Assembly: GCA_942486035.1 (NCBI GenBank) | Contig: CALNXK010000185.1 | Span: 512,001 to 576,000, forward strand | Source: Porites lobata | Lineage: Eukaryota; Cnidaria; Anthozoa; Scleractinia; Poritidae | Direction of reading: 5' to 3' | Length of the DNA stretch: 64,000 bases | Part shown: positions 34,001 through 44,600 of the stretch, piece by piece | Numbering within the stretch: the first letter of the stretch is position 1 | Layout of the letters: the number at the start of each line of letters is the position of its first letter | The notes under the pieces: model-generated | Told to the model about the DNA's origin: nothing | What the model saw: only the letters and a program-made list of their open reading frames with translations | Database searches by the model: none | Translations under genes and position numbers: made by a program

Positions 34001-37000
34001 CAAACTGGCAAGATTTGGTGGTGACTCATGGCAGGTGGTTGCAAAAAGCTGAAGTACCAAACAATTTGAGGGGGCACTTAGGTATTTTTTGGGTGGGTAT
34101 GTGCCGCCCGGGACTCCAAATTGGCACCCCGTTCTAAAAAAAAAATTCCCCTAAAATTGATACCCCATTCTAGAATTCGCCCTAAAACTGATACCCCGTT
34201 CTAAAAATGGGCCAATTTTTTATACTCCGTTCTAAGGTGCAAAGAGTACAACAGTTTGCTTGTTAACACATTGAACCATATTTTTAAACGCAGTCTGACC
34301 TTGAATAATTTCAAATGACTGCTTACAAAACTGGAGCTTTCGTGCATTCAAAATATTATACCCCGTTCGAGAAAACGCCTCTGAAATGGATACCCCATTC
34401 TAAATCAGGAGCTTCAAAATCACGACCCCGTTGGGCGGCACATACCCATATAGGTAATGTATGGGAGTACCCCCCCCCCCCTGGGGGGGAGCAGGAGGAT
34501 TACTCATATTAATTTTGTTTTCTTCTCTGAAGGACAGTGTGTCAACAATTCTATGGCTGCAGGTTGAATTTTAAAAAATTTTATGCTTAGTTTAACCACA
34601 GGTAGCCCAAGCTCACTATGAGAGCCGTGAACAACATTATCCTACTTAGCTAATTACTTATTCATACAGCAAGAAAATTATAAGACGTTGTATGGAGAAA
34701 TATTCTTTGCTCACTAAATTAGCAAAATGTACATTGAATATCGCTTTGAAGCTTACCTTTAGCATCTTCTTGTTTTTCTTTGTATTCTGACTGCATTTCA
34801 GACCTCCTAGGCACTGTTTAAGGCCTTTTTTGGAGCGACAGTTTTTCACCCAGATGACAGTAGAGAGAAGAGAAGAGAAGGTTGGCAAACCTCTCTTGAC
34901 CGGCTCCGCTCTCGGGACGCGATAAATTCCGTGACATTTGCGACATGGAGACAAGTCCGCCAGAAACAGATGTCCTGATAAATAACGCACATTTTCCATC
35001 TTTCACATCACCAAAATTCCCATTTCGAAGGTCCTAAATCGCCAACGAAGTGGGCAATACATGGCTGAGGTGAGGCGAGTCGAGAGCAGACCCGCAACGG
35101 ACTCCAACCGTCACGTCGACAATTCAAACCGACGCTGGCTGGCAGGGTCAAATTGTTCAACCGTCAAAGGACAATTGGAGCATTTAGCCTACTGGGCACA
35201 GTAACTGATTTTTCACTTCTCACATTGCACTCCGCGGTCGCGGAAGTCAAGCATCGCGTGTGATAGTGACATGTAATAACAAAACATGTCGCGTTGTTAA
35301 TGTTTTGATCTCTACTCTATGTATGATTTAGAAAAAAATAATACCTTGGATTCGCCTTGATTTATCTTCAATTCTTAAAGTTGACTGCATAATATTTTTC
35401 TTGTTAGGGTCTGTCGTAATTTTGAAATTCACGAGGGCAGCTTCACTTCTACACTTCAGCTTCACTTCACTTCTTTTCCTGTTCCGGCTTGTCCACTAAC
35501 TAATAGATTATGACCCAATGAGGCGCAGTTCAACACAGCCCTTTGTTCATTTGTTAGACTGAAATGAAAGTTGTTTTGCAAAGTGAAATACTTTGTAAGT
35601 GCATGTTCAACGAGAAACAACGCAATCTTTTGATTACAAAACTTCATCCTACCTTTCTGCCATTTAATAGTAGCGTCAAGAAATCCAATCAATACAAAAA
35701 TAGCTACTACATTTGGAATTCATATTTCAGAAATAGTTTGCTTGGGCTGCAAGCAGCTGATGTATAATTTGATCTTGAAATTGGTGTTGCTAATGTGGCA
35801 GAATTACCAAGAGAAAATTCAAAGAAATATTTATTTACATATTTCCTTTCCGTAAAAACACTCACAATAGATAAGAGCACCTGCCGGAAGATCCTGTCCG
35901 CAAACTTGCTACTTACTGCCACTTGTTGAAAAAGGGAGGAAAAATAGCTAACAACTGTTTACAGCCGTAGTAATTCTTATTGCAAACGCTTTTTAAAAAG
36001 AAGAGTAGAGATCAAAACATTAACAACGCGACATGTTTTGATATTACATGTCACTATCACACGCGATGCTTGACTTCCGCGACCGCGGAGTGCAATGTGA
36101 GAAGTGAAAAATCAGTTACTGTGCCCAGTAGGCTAAATGCTCCAATTGTCCTTTGACGGTTGAACAATTTGACCCTGCCAGCCAGCGTCGGTTTGAATTG
36201 TCGACGTGACGGTTGGAGTCCGTTGCGGGTCTGCTCTCGACTCGCCTCACCTCAGCCATGTATTGCCCACTTCGTTGGCGATTTAGGACCTTCGAAATGG
36301 GAATTTTGGTGATGTGAAAGATGGAAAATGTGCGTTATTTATCAGGACATCTGTTTCTGGCGGACTTGTCTCCATGTCGCAAATGTCACGGAATTTATCG
36401 CGTCCCGAGAGCGGAGCCGGTCAAGAGAGGTTTGCCAACCTTCTCTTTTCTTCTCTCTACTGTCATCTGGGTGAAAAACTGTCGCTCCAAAAAAGGCCTT
36501 AAACAGTGCCTAGGAGGTCTGAAATGCAGTCAGAATACAAAGAAAAACAAGAAGATGCTAAAGGTAAGCTTCAAAGCGATATTCAATGTACATTTTGCTA
36601 ATTTAGTGAGCAAAGAATATTTCTCCATACAACGTCTTATAATTTTCTTGCTGTATGAATAATTAATCAGCTAAGTAGGATAATGTTGTTCACGGCTCTC
36701 ATAGTGAGCTTGGGCTACCTGTGGTTTAACTGGACCTATGACAGCCAAACACGAAGTTTGGCTGTATTTCCAAAGATTTACCTGTGATGGCTAAGGTGTG
36801 GTTCCATCCACAAGATACTTGAGTGACAGGAGGAAGCCCCTGAACATGACACAGCACAGCCCTGTCTTCTGTATCACCCAAACCCAACTGACCTTTATTG
36901 TTCCAACCACACATGAACAAACCTTGACTTACTATATTGAAAATGCAATTATCATAATCTATGAGAAAGATGTTTTTCAGTCAGTGACATAGGCAGCTCT

Positions 37001-37265
37001 GAGGAAAAAAATTGAGTACACAAAAGGAGTTGAACCTATGACCTACTGGTTACTATTATGTACTATCACTCAAGAATAATGCACATTAGTAAAATCCAAC
37101 TAGTGGTCTATTATCAACGCTGCATGCTGATTGGATGAGCTACTACTAGACTATATGTTATAGCCCAGTAGTAGCGAAAAGCGCGGGCTTTTTGGCGGCA
37201 AAAAAGGATTAAAGTCTAGCTTTAACTACCTAAAATATTTTTATTCTCCATATTTTCGACCAACT

Positions 37266-37304
<39 letters not shown>

Positions 37305-37326
37305 GGCCTCTGAGTCAATAGCCCAT

Positions 37327-37357
<31 letters not shown>

Positions 37358-38760
37358 GAGCCCATTTGGGCTTGAGGAATAATTGTTAAATATTAATAAA
37401 TAGTATTGTTATATTCCTAGAATTTCACTCAACTAAACAGGGCCTGTCATTGGTTGATTCTTGGTCACGTGGCCTTGACTAAAATCAAATGTATCCCGAT
37501 CGTGATACATTAAACAATGTATCCCGCTCGGGATACATTGCAGCACGTGATCAAAGCATGGTAGAAAGTGGCGTGACAGAAGGCGGGAAAAACACCGCCA
37601 GGTCCTGCCGGTTTTCTTTTTCGTGAATGAACACAACAACACAATCACGAAGCCTCAAGCTAAAAAGCAACGATTTTTAAAGTTATCCCAGAAGTTCCCA
37701 GAAGAAAAACAGCAGCTAGTGGAGGAAAAAGATGCAGATGATATAAGGAAAGTACTTTTGTTTGTAAATCATTCATTCAGTGCTTTTGAGAATTAAATTT
37801 GTGTTGTTATAAGTACCGAGTCGACTGTTTTGGTTCGTTTTCGCTTTATAACAAAACACTTAATGTCAGATCCCTCGGGAAACCAGTTAGTTTTGTTTTC
37901 CCTCGAGTCCTGATGTTTCCCTCGACTTCGTCTCGGGAAACATCAGGACTCTCGGGAAAACGAAACTAACTGTTTCCCTTGGGATCTGACATTAAGTGTA
38001 TAATATTGCAAACCAAGTTAACCATGGACTCATGTAATAGGTAGGTAGAATATGATCATCTAGGTGAGCGTAGTCCTGAATAGGCCTGTTGTTGACAGTA
38101 GTGATTGACACTTCAACAACCCACACGATAGCCATCTTCAGAGTCAAAGTGAGTTGTATCAGTCATGTCAGTTGAGGGTGTCAAACTCTGGTTATTTGCC
38201 TGATTTTCATTTTCTCCCATAAAAATACTTTGCATGAGCATTTGTTGTTAATTTCTCTTGAGACAACTGTAATACCCGAGAGAAATTGAAAAAAAGGTCA
38301 TGCAAAAATTAGGGGCAAAACAAGGTGTGCCAATTCAGGAAATAAGAGTAGTCCTGCATTCAATACTGCTGTTCTTTCAAATAGCTTAACAATTCAGTAC
38401 CACTTTAGAAGTGTATTGCTCAAGACAAAATCTGTGTGTCTCTGAAATGGTATATAAACTTAATATAGAAACCTGTTATGACTGCTGTATGGCCTCCACC
38501 GCCTTGAATTAAGGCTACTTCTATAGGTTTACATGTATTTTCTGGAAAATCGTCGAAACTTTCAGGAATCAAAACATCATGTGTGTGTCCTAAACACAGT
38601 TGTCCGTGACTATTTGCTCCCTGAGGAAGGACAAAAAGGATACAAATGATTTACCTATAGCTAGGTATCATAACTCAACAAGGTGTTTTTAAATACGGCA
38701 TTTACAAACCCACGAAAACAGCTGTGTTTCTTCATTATTTCGTGGAGTGCCGGCAGTCAT
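28047..38760 (-). CDS. SERGEF: Secretion-regulating guanine nucleotide exchange factor, 10 exons
   Basis: RCC1-repeat protein (DelGEF). In vertebrates it is reported to bind exocyst subunit Sec5 and influence secretion. Exons, 5' to 3' on the minus strand: 38710-38760, 38473-38620, 36782-36922, 33650-33741, 32417-32483, 31489-31578, 30674-30913, 29587-29711, 28890-28926, 28047-28210. All phases agree, giving 384 aa. The N-terminus MTAGTPRNNEETQLFSW runs into GANSHGQLCLGHTHDV. Successive RCC1 blades follow: MCGWNNKGQLGLG, VWGSNAFGQLGTG, CWGANKKGQLGFG, CWGSNQHGQCG, SWGRADYGQLGLG, TWGWNEHGICGSG, each with a CG/AGxxH partner strand. GGGGHTAVIT and CGAEHNMVL match the human protein closely. The human form is 458 aa; the C-terminal tail after the last blade is absent. 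Intron 1 is only 89 bp. The intron between 33741 and 36782 is expanded by repeats. Boundaries inferred by eye. Confidence 0.93.
28262..28490 (+). mobile_element. tRNA-derived SINE (third family)
   Basis: The head is TTAGCTCAAATGGTAGAGAA (box A-like) and GGTCCGAAGCCCGT (degenerate box B). Next come a CCTGAA(T)n(A/T)TTCAGGC hairpin and a body with GCGTCTACAACTGCGATGAT, ending in TTTTCATATATTCACAAC. It lies in the SERGEF intron before the last exon. Confidence 0.7.
32285..32345 (-). repeat. Inverted copy of dispersed repeat
   Basis: Reverse complement of the 22117-22175 sequence: CTTGCCTGAATGGCAAGC, then GACTTTCTTTGCACCCTG. Intronic in SERGEF. Confidence 0.5.
32624..33034 (+). mobile_element. 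398-bp MITE family, copy 2, 6-bp target duplication
   Basis: The element is 32630-33028, with the same ends as copy 1 (CAGGGGCACCC...GGGTGCCCCTG). It is flanked by a perfect TTGGTC at 32624-32629 and 33029-33034. Close to copy 1 along its whole length with few substitutions. It lies in a SERGEF intron. Confidence 0.88.
34075..34490. mobile_element. TIR element of the TATGTGCCGCC family
   Basis: The left part reads GGTGGGTATGTGCCGCCCGG, the right part GGGCGGCACATACCCATATA, ending in a C-run. The interior repeats 'gataccccgttcta'. Same end motif as the nested element at 46745-47073. It lies in a SERGEF intron. Confidence 0.6.
34593..36728. repeat. Near-perfect inverted repeat with ~684-bp loop
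   Basis: Arms 34593-35318 and 36003-36728, about 726 bp each, differing at only a few bases. Both arms encode the same 113-codon frame (34658-34999 minus, 36321-36662 plus), differing by one Ser/Phe. Each arm also has ATGCAGTCAGAATAC followed after 27 nt by an AAAG|gtaagc donor-like site, so it may be a duplicated first exon and promoter. The loop holds the helicase fragment. It lies entirely inside a SERGEF intron. Confidence 0.85.
35470..35558 (-). pseudogene. PIF1-like helicase exon fragment (Walker A)
   Basis: After a pyrimidine-rich acceptor (catttcag) the frame reads LTNEQRAVLN, then NLLVSGQAGTGK. This is the Q-motif-like LNxEQ and Walker A of PIF1/RecD-type DNA helicases, SF1B. The Ser/Thr that normally follows GTGK is replaced by Glu at the exon edge, and no downstream motifs are present. 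It could derive from a host PIF1-like gene or from a Helitron. It sits in the loop of the inverted repeat, antisense to the right arm. Confidence 0.6.
37087..37391. mobile_element. Double-hairpin element, copy B
   Basis: TAGTAAAATCCAACTAG ... GGATTTTACTA followed by the second palindrome ACAATTATTCCTC ... GAGGAATAATTGT. Same architecture as 13701-14003 and 44578-44850. It lies in a SERGEF intron. Confidence 0.8.
37435..38005 (+). mobile_element. Possible Crypton-like remnant with palindromic 3' end
   Basis: The plus frame around 37640-37750 encodes KPQAKKQRFLKLSQKF, then LVEEKDADDIRKV. This recalls the N-terminal region of tyrosine-recombinase (Crypton/ZMYM-like) proteins from cnidarian repeats as I remember them, and it is cut short. 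From 37858 a palindrome follows: ACTTAATGTCAGATCCCTCG ... GGGATCTGACATTAAGTGT with inner CCTGATGTTTCCC arms. A CACGTG-flanked hairpin (AATGTATCCCG) is at 37485-37540. Assignment tentative. Confidence 0.4.
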
Positions 38761-39488
38761 CTTCTACCTTGTGGAGGGAGCCCACCGGGCTCTTCTTCGC
38801 TGAGAAGGGAGGATCGCTGGCGCAAACAGGCATCCTACATCATGTAAAACGCAACGAAGTTTCCCCAGTAATCCCACGTCTCTCTCAGCCCCCGGGGGTG
38901 CTCCTTATAATGGCCTATACTATACGGGGAGGCTTCACCCGAAAGGGGTGCCTTTTGGCGGCCAAAACTACTTTTTGCTTATGTATTGTTAAACGTTTGA
39001 CAGTTACGCTCAAATGTGCTGTAAACGTTACCACATCATCTTTTCAACATTTTCCTTGAAGGTTAAGTGCAAAACTTGCGTTCAGAAAGAGGTATTAAAT
39101 TCATAATTTTAAAAATCAAAAGTTTTGGTCACATGACCAGCTACGAACTTACTCATATTTTGAAAATGGTGCGGGTTGGAAACACCAAATCACTATTATT
39201 TTGTTTAAGATTTTAGTTACCCACTAATGGTTTTTCGAAGGCAAAATAGTTTTCATTTTCATAAAAACGATGTCACGTGACCTCTTAGTGTAAATGGCCT
39301 ATCATAGACAAAAGTCCTTGGGACAGTAATGCAGTATTCATATTTTTCTGTCATTTCTGGGTTCCTATACAAAACGGAAGATCCTTTTCGAGACTGTTCT
39401 TGCAGTTCTCCCGAAATTTCCCTTCTAGTGTTGAAAATATTTCAACACTCGAAGAGAAATTTCGTATCTCCGCGCGGCCATGTAATAT

Positions 39489-39598
39489 CCTCTATTGTAA
39501 CCTGCGATCAGGCGATTTTTTTTTTTTTGGCGGGGGAAAAAAACAATATTTCCCCCACCAAAAAGAAAAAATCGCCTGATCGCAGGTTACCTCTATTG
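39489..39598. mobile_element. MULE-like MITE with 9-bp target duplication
   Basis: The element is 39498-39589 (92 bp). Ends are TAACCTGCGATCAGGC and GCCTGATCGCAGGTTA, with T-run/A-run arms and GGCGGGGG/CCCCC. The flanking 9-bp repeat CCTCTATTG is perfect (39489-39497 and 39590-39598). Same family as 6271-6404. Confidence 0.82.
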
Positions 39599-40186
39599 AA
39601 GCGTGCTTGTTTTGGTTCGTGGCTTACGGAACGGGGAATATTGCTTTTGAGGCGCGCTTGTTTTGCTTTATGGCTTATAGAACGAGGAATATTACATTTC
39701 AAGAGCGCTAACTGACTCGAAAATAGGGGGCTATAAGGTAACCGGGGGGAAATCACTTGGAGGCGAATTGCCCGGTTACCATGCACACACCGTACGAACA
39801 CCATGGGAGAAGACTGATCCCAACAGCCCGGGTAAAGAAGTGGTCAAAACATTGTAAAAAGAATATAGGTGAGAATTCTTTAGATTATTTTCAAGTTTCT
39901 AGAAAGGAAGCGGCTCTACATATCCGAAACTGGAGTGAATTGAACTGGGCCATATCCAAAAATCCGCCTTTTAACATTCTTCAAGTGCGCATAAACCTAT
40001 TTTGATATTCTAATACATAAGCTTCAGTGAACAGGTTTTATTTTCCAGAAAGATTTCAACACGTTCCCATCAATGTTTTACGCTTAAAGAAACGATAGGA
40101 AAATGTTGATAGAAAAATGTGGGGAAGGGACGAACTTACAGAGGCTGCGTCAGTGATATGACTTGGTAGGTGAAATAAACTTAGGC

Positions 40187-40288
40187 TGTTCCAGGCTCTC
40201 AGACAGTCGGCAAGTTTCCTCCCGGAGTGTTCGTGTTTGCGCTTTCTCAATTCAGCGGACCCGACAATCTCGGAGCCTGGAACAGGCT
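40187..40288. repeat. Fold-back repeat
   Basis: TAGGCTGTTCCAGGCTCTCA on the left and GGAGCCTGGAACAGGCTA on the right form a hairpin. No clear target duplication. Non-coding. Confidence 0.6.
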
Positions 40289-40369
40289 AAATTAAACTAG
40301 TCCCAAGCTTAAGAAAACAATCCAGTCTAATGCATCTCTTTGCCGCAGATTGAAAAATCATTAGTAGGG

Positions 40370-40545
40370 AGTTTACGCAAAGACGACGGCGACGGCAACG
40401 AGAGCGGCAAAAAAGCGATAGGTTTAGACAAGCAAAACAACTACTTTGCACGTGCATCACGCTTTTTTGTACATTTCTCTGCCGTTGTTGCACGACTACA
40501 ACGTGAAACTGCCTAATTTCACGTTTTGGCGCGGACGGGAACAAA
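40370..40545 (-). repeat. Dispersed repeat (GACGGCGACGG family), inverted copy
   Basis: GGGAGTTTACGCAAAGACGA, then GCGACGGCAACGAG, and further on GTTGTTGCACGACTACAACG and TTTCACGTTTTGGCG. It is the reverse orientation of the sequence at 18110-18260. Confidence 0.5.
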
Positions 40546-40994
40546 TTTCAACAACTTTCTTTTTCTTTTCCTGAACTTTGATGCAGTCCTTTAGAATTCA
40601 ACTCCCAAAAAAATTTGCCAACATTTGACGAATTAAACGAGATGGAATACGCGCGGTTAAGTTTGAGGCAGCGCAAATTCACTTTTCAAGTAACGCTTTC
40701 GTAGCTGTCAGCGTCGTCGTTCCGTTAACTACCTAGTAGCGCACCTACGACGCCTAGAGTTCCAATTTCTCATCCAACTTCCAGAATTTCGCAGCCACAA
40801 GGCGGTACTTTTAAATACATGTGCCGCGTTGTCGCTTTGTTTTAAGTAAAGCAGTCTTACAGTGACAACACCGACTGCTACAATGTATGTTTACATAGGT
40901 CAGTAAATATGTACCTTTACACGCAGTTTTGAAAAGTTTATTGAACTCTAGATACAACTACGAAACTGCATCCCGGAGCAGTTTTCTTCTTTTT

Positions 40995-41088
40995 TATGGA
41001 ACAGAGTGTACACTATCATACACTTCACATCTTTTTTCTTCTTCTTTTTTTTTATGGAACAGAGTGTACACTATCATACATTTCACAA
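40995..41088 (+). repeat. 58-bp-spaced direct repeat
   Basis: TATGGAACAGAGTGTACACT plus ATCATACA(C/T)TTCACA occurs at about 40996 and again at about 41054, separated by a CT-rich tract. Confidence 0.8.
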
Positions 41089-41671
41089 TTAAGGTAAAAT
41101 TGACACCCCAATCAACCTCCAGCCCTGAGACGCTTCTATGCCCTCGAAAATTAATTACGTCCTTGTGATTTCGGAAAGTGTAATCATGCAGGAGACAGAA
41201 AACACACTTGAATTCAAACTGGTACAGCACATACACGTGAAGAGGAAAAACAAGACGCAACTTAAAACAAGAAAAAAACTGTTCCTTTTTTACGAGCATA
41301 TCAGCTGCGTCTTATTTAGGCTGTGCCTTATTCAAGTCACGAAGACATTTCGGGGACATCTGTATAAGAAGCTCGTGTCTTATTCCAAATGCGTCAAATT
41401 CCACCTGGATAAATGGCCCTATTATAGAGAGCCTTGATAGGTTACGGTAAGGCCTAAAACGGCCAAATTGCGCTTGAACATGAACAATAAAAAAAATTTT
41501 TAACCCCAATTTGTCACTTGGAAAGTGTCAAGATCACATGCCACGATGTCCTGACTTATGGCGTGGATATTGTTATCCTGAAATAGTCCCGAGAACCAGT
41601 GAGTCCTCTAAAAGTTCATTAAAATTACTTCACTGACAATTAATAATAATTTAACTTGTTCAGTATAAATT

Positions 41672-44600
41672 TCAGCCCCCTCCTTCATCAGGGTTTGAGC
41701 TCTCATTACCCGACGAGTCTGTCTGAATTGCAATACTCTCTGAGGAGTTTCGGGACTCAATGCTACAATCATCACCATTTGATCCACTGTCTCCATTGTA
41801 CTGGTTAGCAGTGCCCTGTCCTCCCAGGTCTTTGCGCAAGCCATTGAATAAAGGAAACCCCATAGGAGGTGCCTGATATCCGTACGGTGTCATCCCTGCA
41901 TGTACATATGGCAGTGGAAAACCAAAGCTGGGACTTGGTGCGTGAGGAGACACACCATAGGCCGTAGCACCTGGCTGTACCATTGGAAATGGCATCTGTG
42001 CATTGCCATTAAACATTTGTGTGGAAGGTGTTGGTAGTGGAATATTTGGGTGCAAGACCACTGGAATAAAATGTGTACCTGCAGGATGGAGTGCATAGGT
42101 TGGCAATGTATAAGGAGGTGGCAGGAAGGGCGTGCGCAATGGAATGTTGCCTGCTTGGGGAAGCATGGATGGAAATGTGGGTACAGAGGAACCATTAGTG
42201 TCTCCTCCCCTGTTGCCATTTGTACCTTTAATGCCATTGCCATTTGTTCTGTTGCCATTTTCAGCCTCCTTTCCTGAATTACCCTGTATCTCAGACATCT
42301 CTTCATCAAGGCATATGGCTGAATCTGTCTGGTTTTCCCTGGAATTCTCTGAACTGTTTTCATTGTCACTGCTGTTGGAGGTGTTCCCATTGCTGCTACT
42401 ACTCGGCAACACATCACCACTGCTACTGTGATGGCCATGTCGAGCTCTTTTGGCCTTCCCTCCACTTCCACTGCCACTCCGTTCCCCATTGCTGGAAGAA
42501 GTGGATGATGACGAAGACGTGGTGCCTTGAAAGCTTCGCTTAGATGTGGCCCGTTTCCCACCATCTCCACTGCTTTTCCCCTTGGGGGAGACTTTGGACT
42601 CTGCCATTAGCTGTATCTGGTGCCGCAGGTGAGCCATAAGCCTCTGAAAACAAGGCTGTTGCATGTCCATTGCTTCAACATTCACCAAGAAACGAAAAAC
42701 CTCTTCTGTGCAGTCCTTGTACCCTCCAAAGTGAGTCACTGGTTTAACCTCAACATCTTTACTTTCACCTTCTGCTGGATCAGTTTCTGTTGTCTCACCT
42801 GAAAAATAAACCAAATACCTTGAATGAAACACAACTGTTTGCTTATATTTACTTCAAGAACGTCTGAGAATATGGGGCTTAAAAGAGAGGGTGGCTTATT
42901 CCTTTTAACAAAGATTTTGGTATCAATAATATTATTAACCATAAAGTCCTGTCATATGGAAAAGCTCAGGCAAATAACGTTGGAGGTTTAATGCAGCTGA
43001 CGATCAAAAGCACATCTAAACTTCCAGCATGTGAATCAACCAGGCAGGATCAGTCGTGCCACAGTCATGATTAATATCATGAAATCATTATGATATCATT
43101 CCCCCTCAAAAGAGAAGGCTTAAATTACTAGAGAGGGAGGGCTTAAGAGAATGTAGAGTAAATCTTTTTTTTTTACATTTCTAAAAAACTGAAAATGTTC
43201 ATCGTATGAGATAATCAGTGCTCAAGTTGATGTAATAAGACACAAAAGTTACTATAAGAGTTTCCAAGACAGAACAGGCCTTTCTTGTTGTGATTCAGAC
43301 CGAAACGCACAAATGAAAGTAGCTAGAGTGTGACTGTTATTTGTCATATCGGTGTTCAGATCGACTTATCTATTTTGGCGGATACCTGAAATGTGCTTGA
43401 TATTATTTTGTCTATTAAGAGGGAGAGTTCATGTTGCTGACACTGCCATGGTTGCTCATGGGGTCATTTATAAGCTTAAATGAACTAAAATTAAGAGACA
43501 AAATCCACAACTTTAAGATATTTCCTTACCCTTTTTCACATCCTTTTCTTGTTGTTCAGTGAGGCGACTTTGAAGGGACTTTAAATATTCCACTGTTAAC
43601 TCTAGAATTTCTGCTTTCTCAAGCTTTCCAGATCCCTATGCAAGAAAATTCAAAGACAGTTTATCACAATGCTTTCAGCAGTGAAATTAATGCATCTTAA
43701 AAATCTTGACTGCCAAGACCATTTACAACATGGAATACAAGTAACGTAAATCCTCTATAAAGCCTCCCCTCTCAAATAGGCCCTCTCCCTCTAATAAGCC
43801 CCCCCCCTTTTCAGGGGAAGAAAGTTTATAAGCCCCCCCTCCCTACTGAGCCCCCTTTCCCCCCCAAAAAAAAGATATTCTTCACAAATAAATGGTAGAC
43901 TGTATTAATCAATCACAACTGTATAGCTTCGTGTGGACCGATCCAGGATGGTTTATTTACCAACTAGAAGTTCGGATTTGTCTTTGATCCTCAGCTGCAT
44001 GACCTCAAACTTCCTGTACTTGAGAATTTCCACTTTGTATTCTAGTTTTTTATGGAGAACTGATACCATCATCTTTTCTAAATTAAATAAGTGCCCCCTC
44101 TCAAGTAAGCCTCCTGTCTCTATTAAGCCCCCCCTCAACTAGGTTTGAAATAAATAGGCCCCCCTGGAGACCTTAGTAGAGGATTTACCGTAGTTAGACA
44201 GTAATCAAACAGCTTTAAACTTCCCTTAGAGTAAATTTTTCTTCCTAAGAGCAGAACATGTTTTTTCTTGATTTCTATCTTTATTTTATGATAATGATGA
44301 TTCTCTCCCCCAGGCCACCCTTTCAGCCCCACTCCACCTGGGAGCCTGTTCACAGTGATAAGGGCTTGTTAGAAGAAAAGAAATGTATATACTTGTGTTA
44401 GACTACGTTTGACAAAGGAGAACGCTTACTATTTGAGCCCTGCAGGAGATCCTGCGGGTACCATTCTGGATACCATGCAATTTCACGGTTTGGGCGCCAT
44501 CTTGGACCGGCTGGCACATTTTGGTTAAACCAGAATTCCTTTTGTTTCCCTTTGTTGCCAGTAGGGCTAAGAAACAGTAGTAAAATCCAACTAGTGGTCT

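Larger units (their letters stand above)
38761..41671. other. Intergenic between SERGEF and the bHLH gene
   Basis: Promoter side of SERGEF on the left and the bHLH 3' flank on the right. It contains degraded repeats at about 38885-39300, the MITE at 39498-39589, a hairpin at 40187-40288, the repeat at 40370-40545 and a small direct repeat at 40995-41088. A plus-strand stretch 39781-39871 ending in a gtgaga donor-like site could be an exon but has no recognisable similarity. Confidence 0.35.

Noticed and set aside
36321..36662. 113-aa protein encoded in both inverted-repeat arms as a gene pair
   Set aside because: No domain, no RT-PCR-like evidence, and another frame in the same segment gives a more exon-like ATG plus donor. 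Duplication of the DNA explains the identity.
39757..40005. Plus-strand exon MHTPYEHHGRRLIPTARVKK with gtgaga donor
   Set aside because: Possible but unsupported: no similarity recognised and no partner exon found.
41890..42570. 226-codon minus frame within the last bHLH exon
   Set aside because: It overlaps the real frame in another register and lacks any domain; a shadow of the coding exon.
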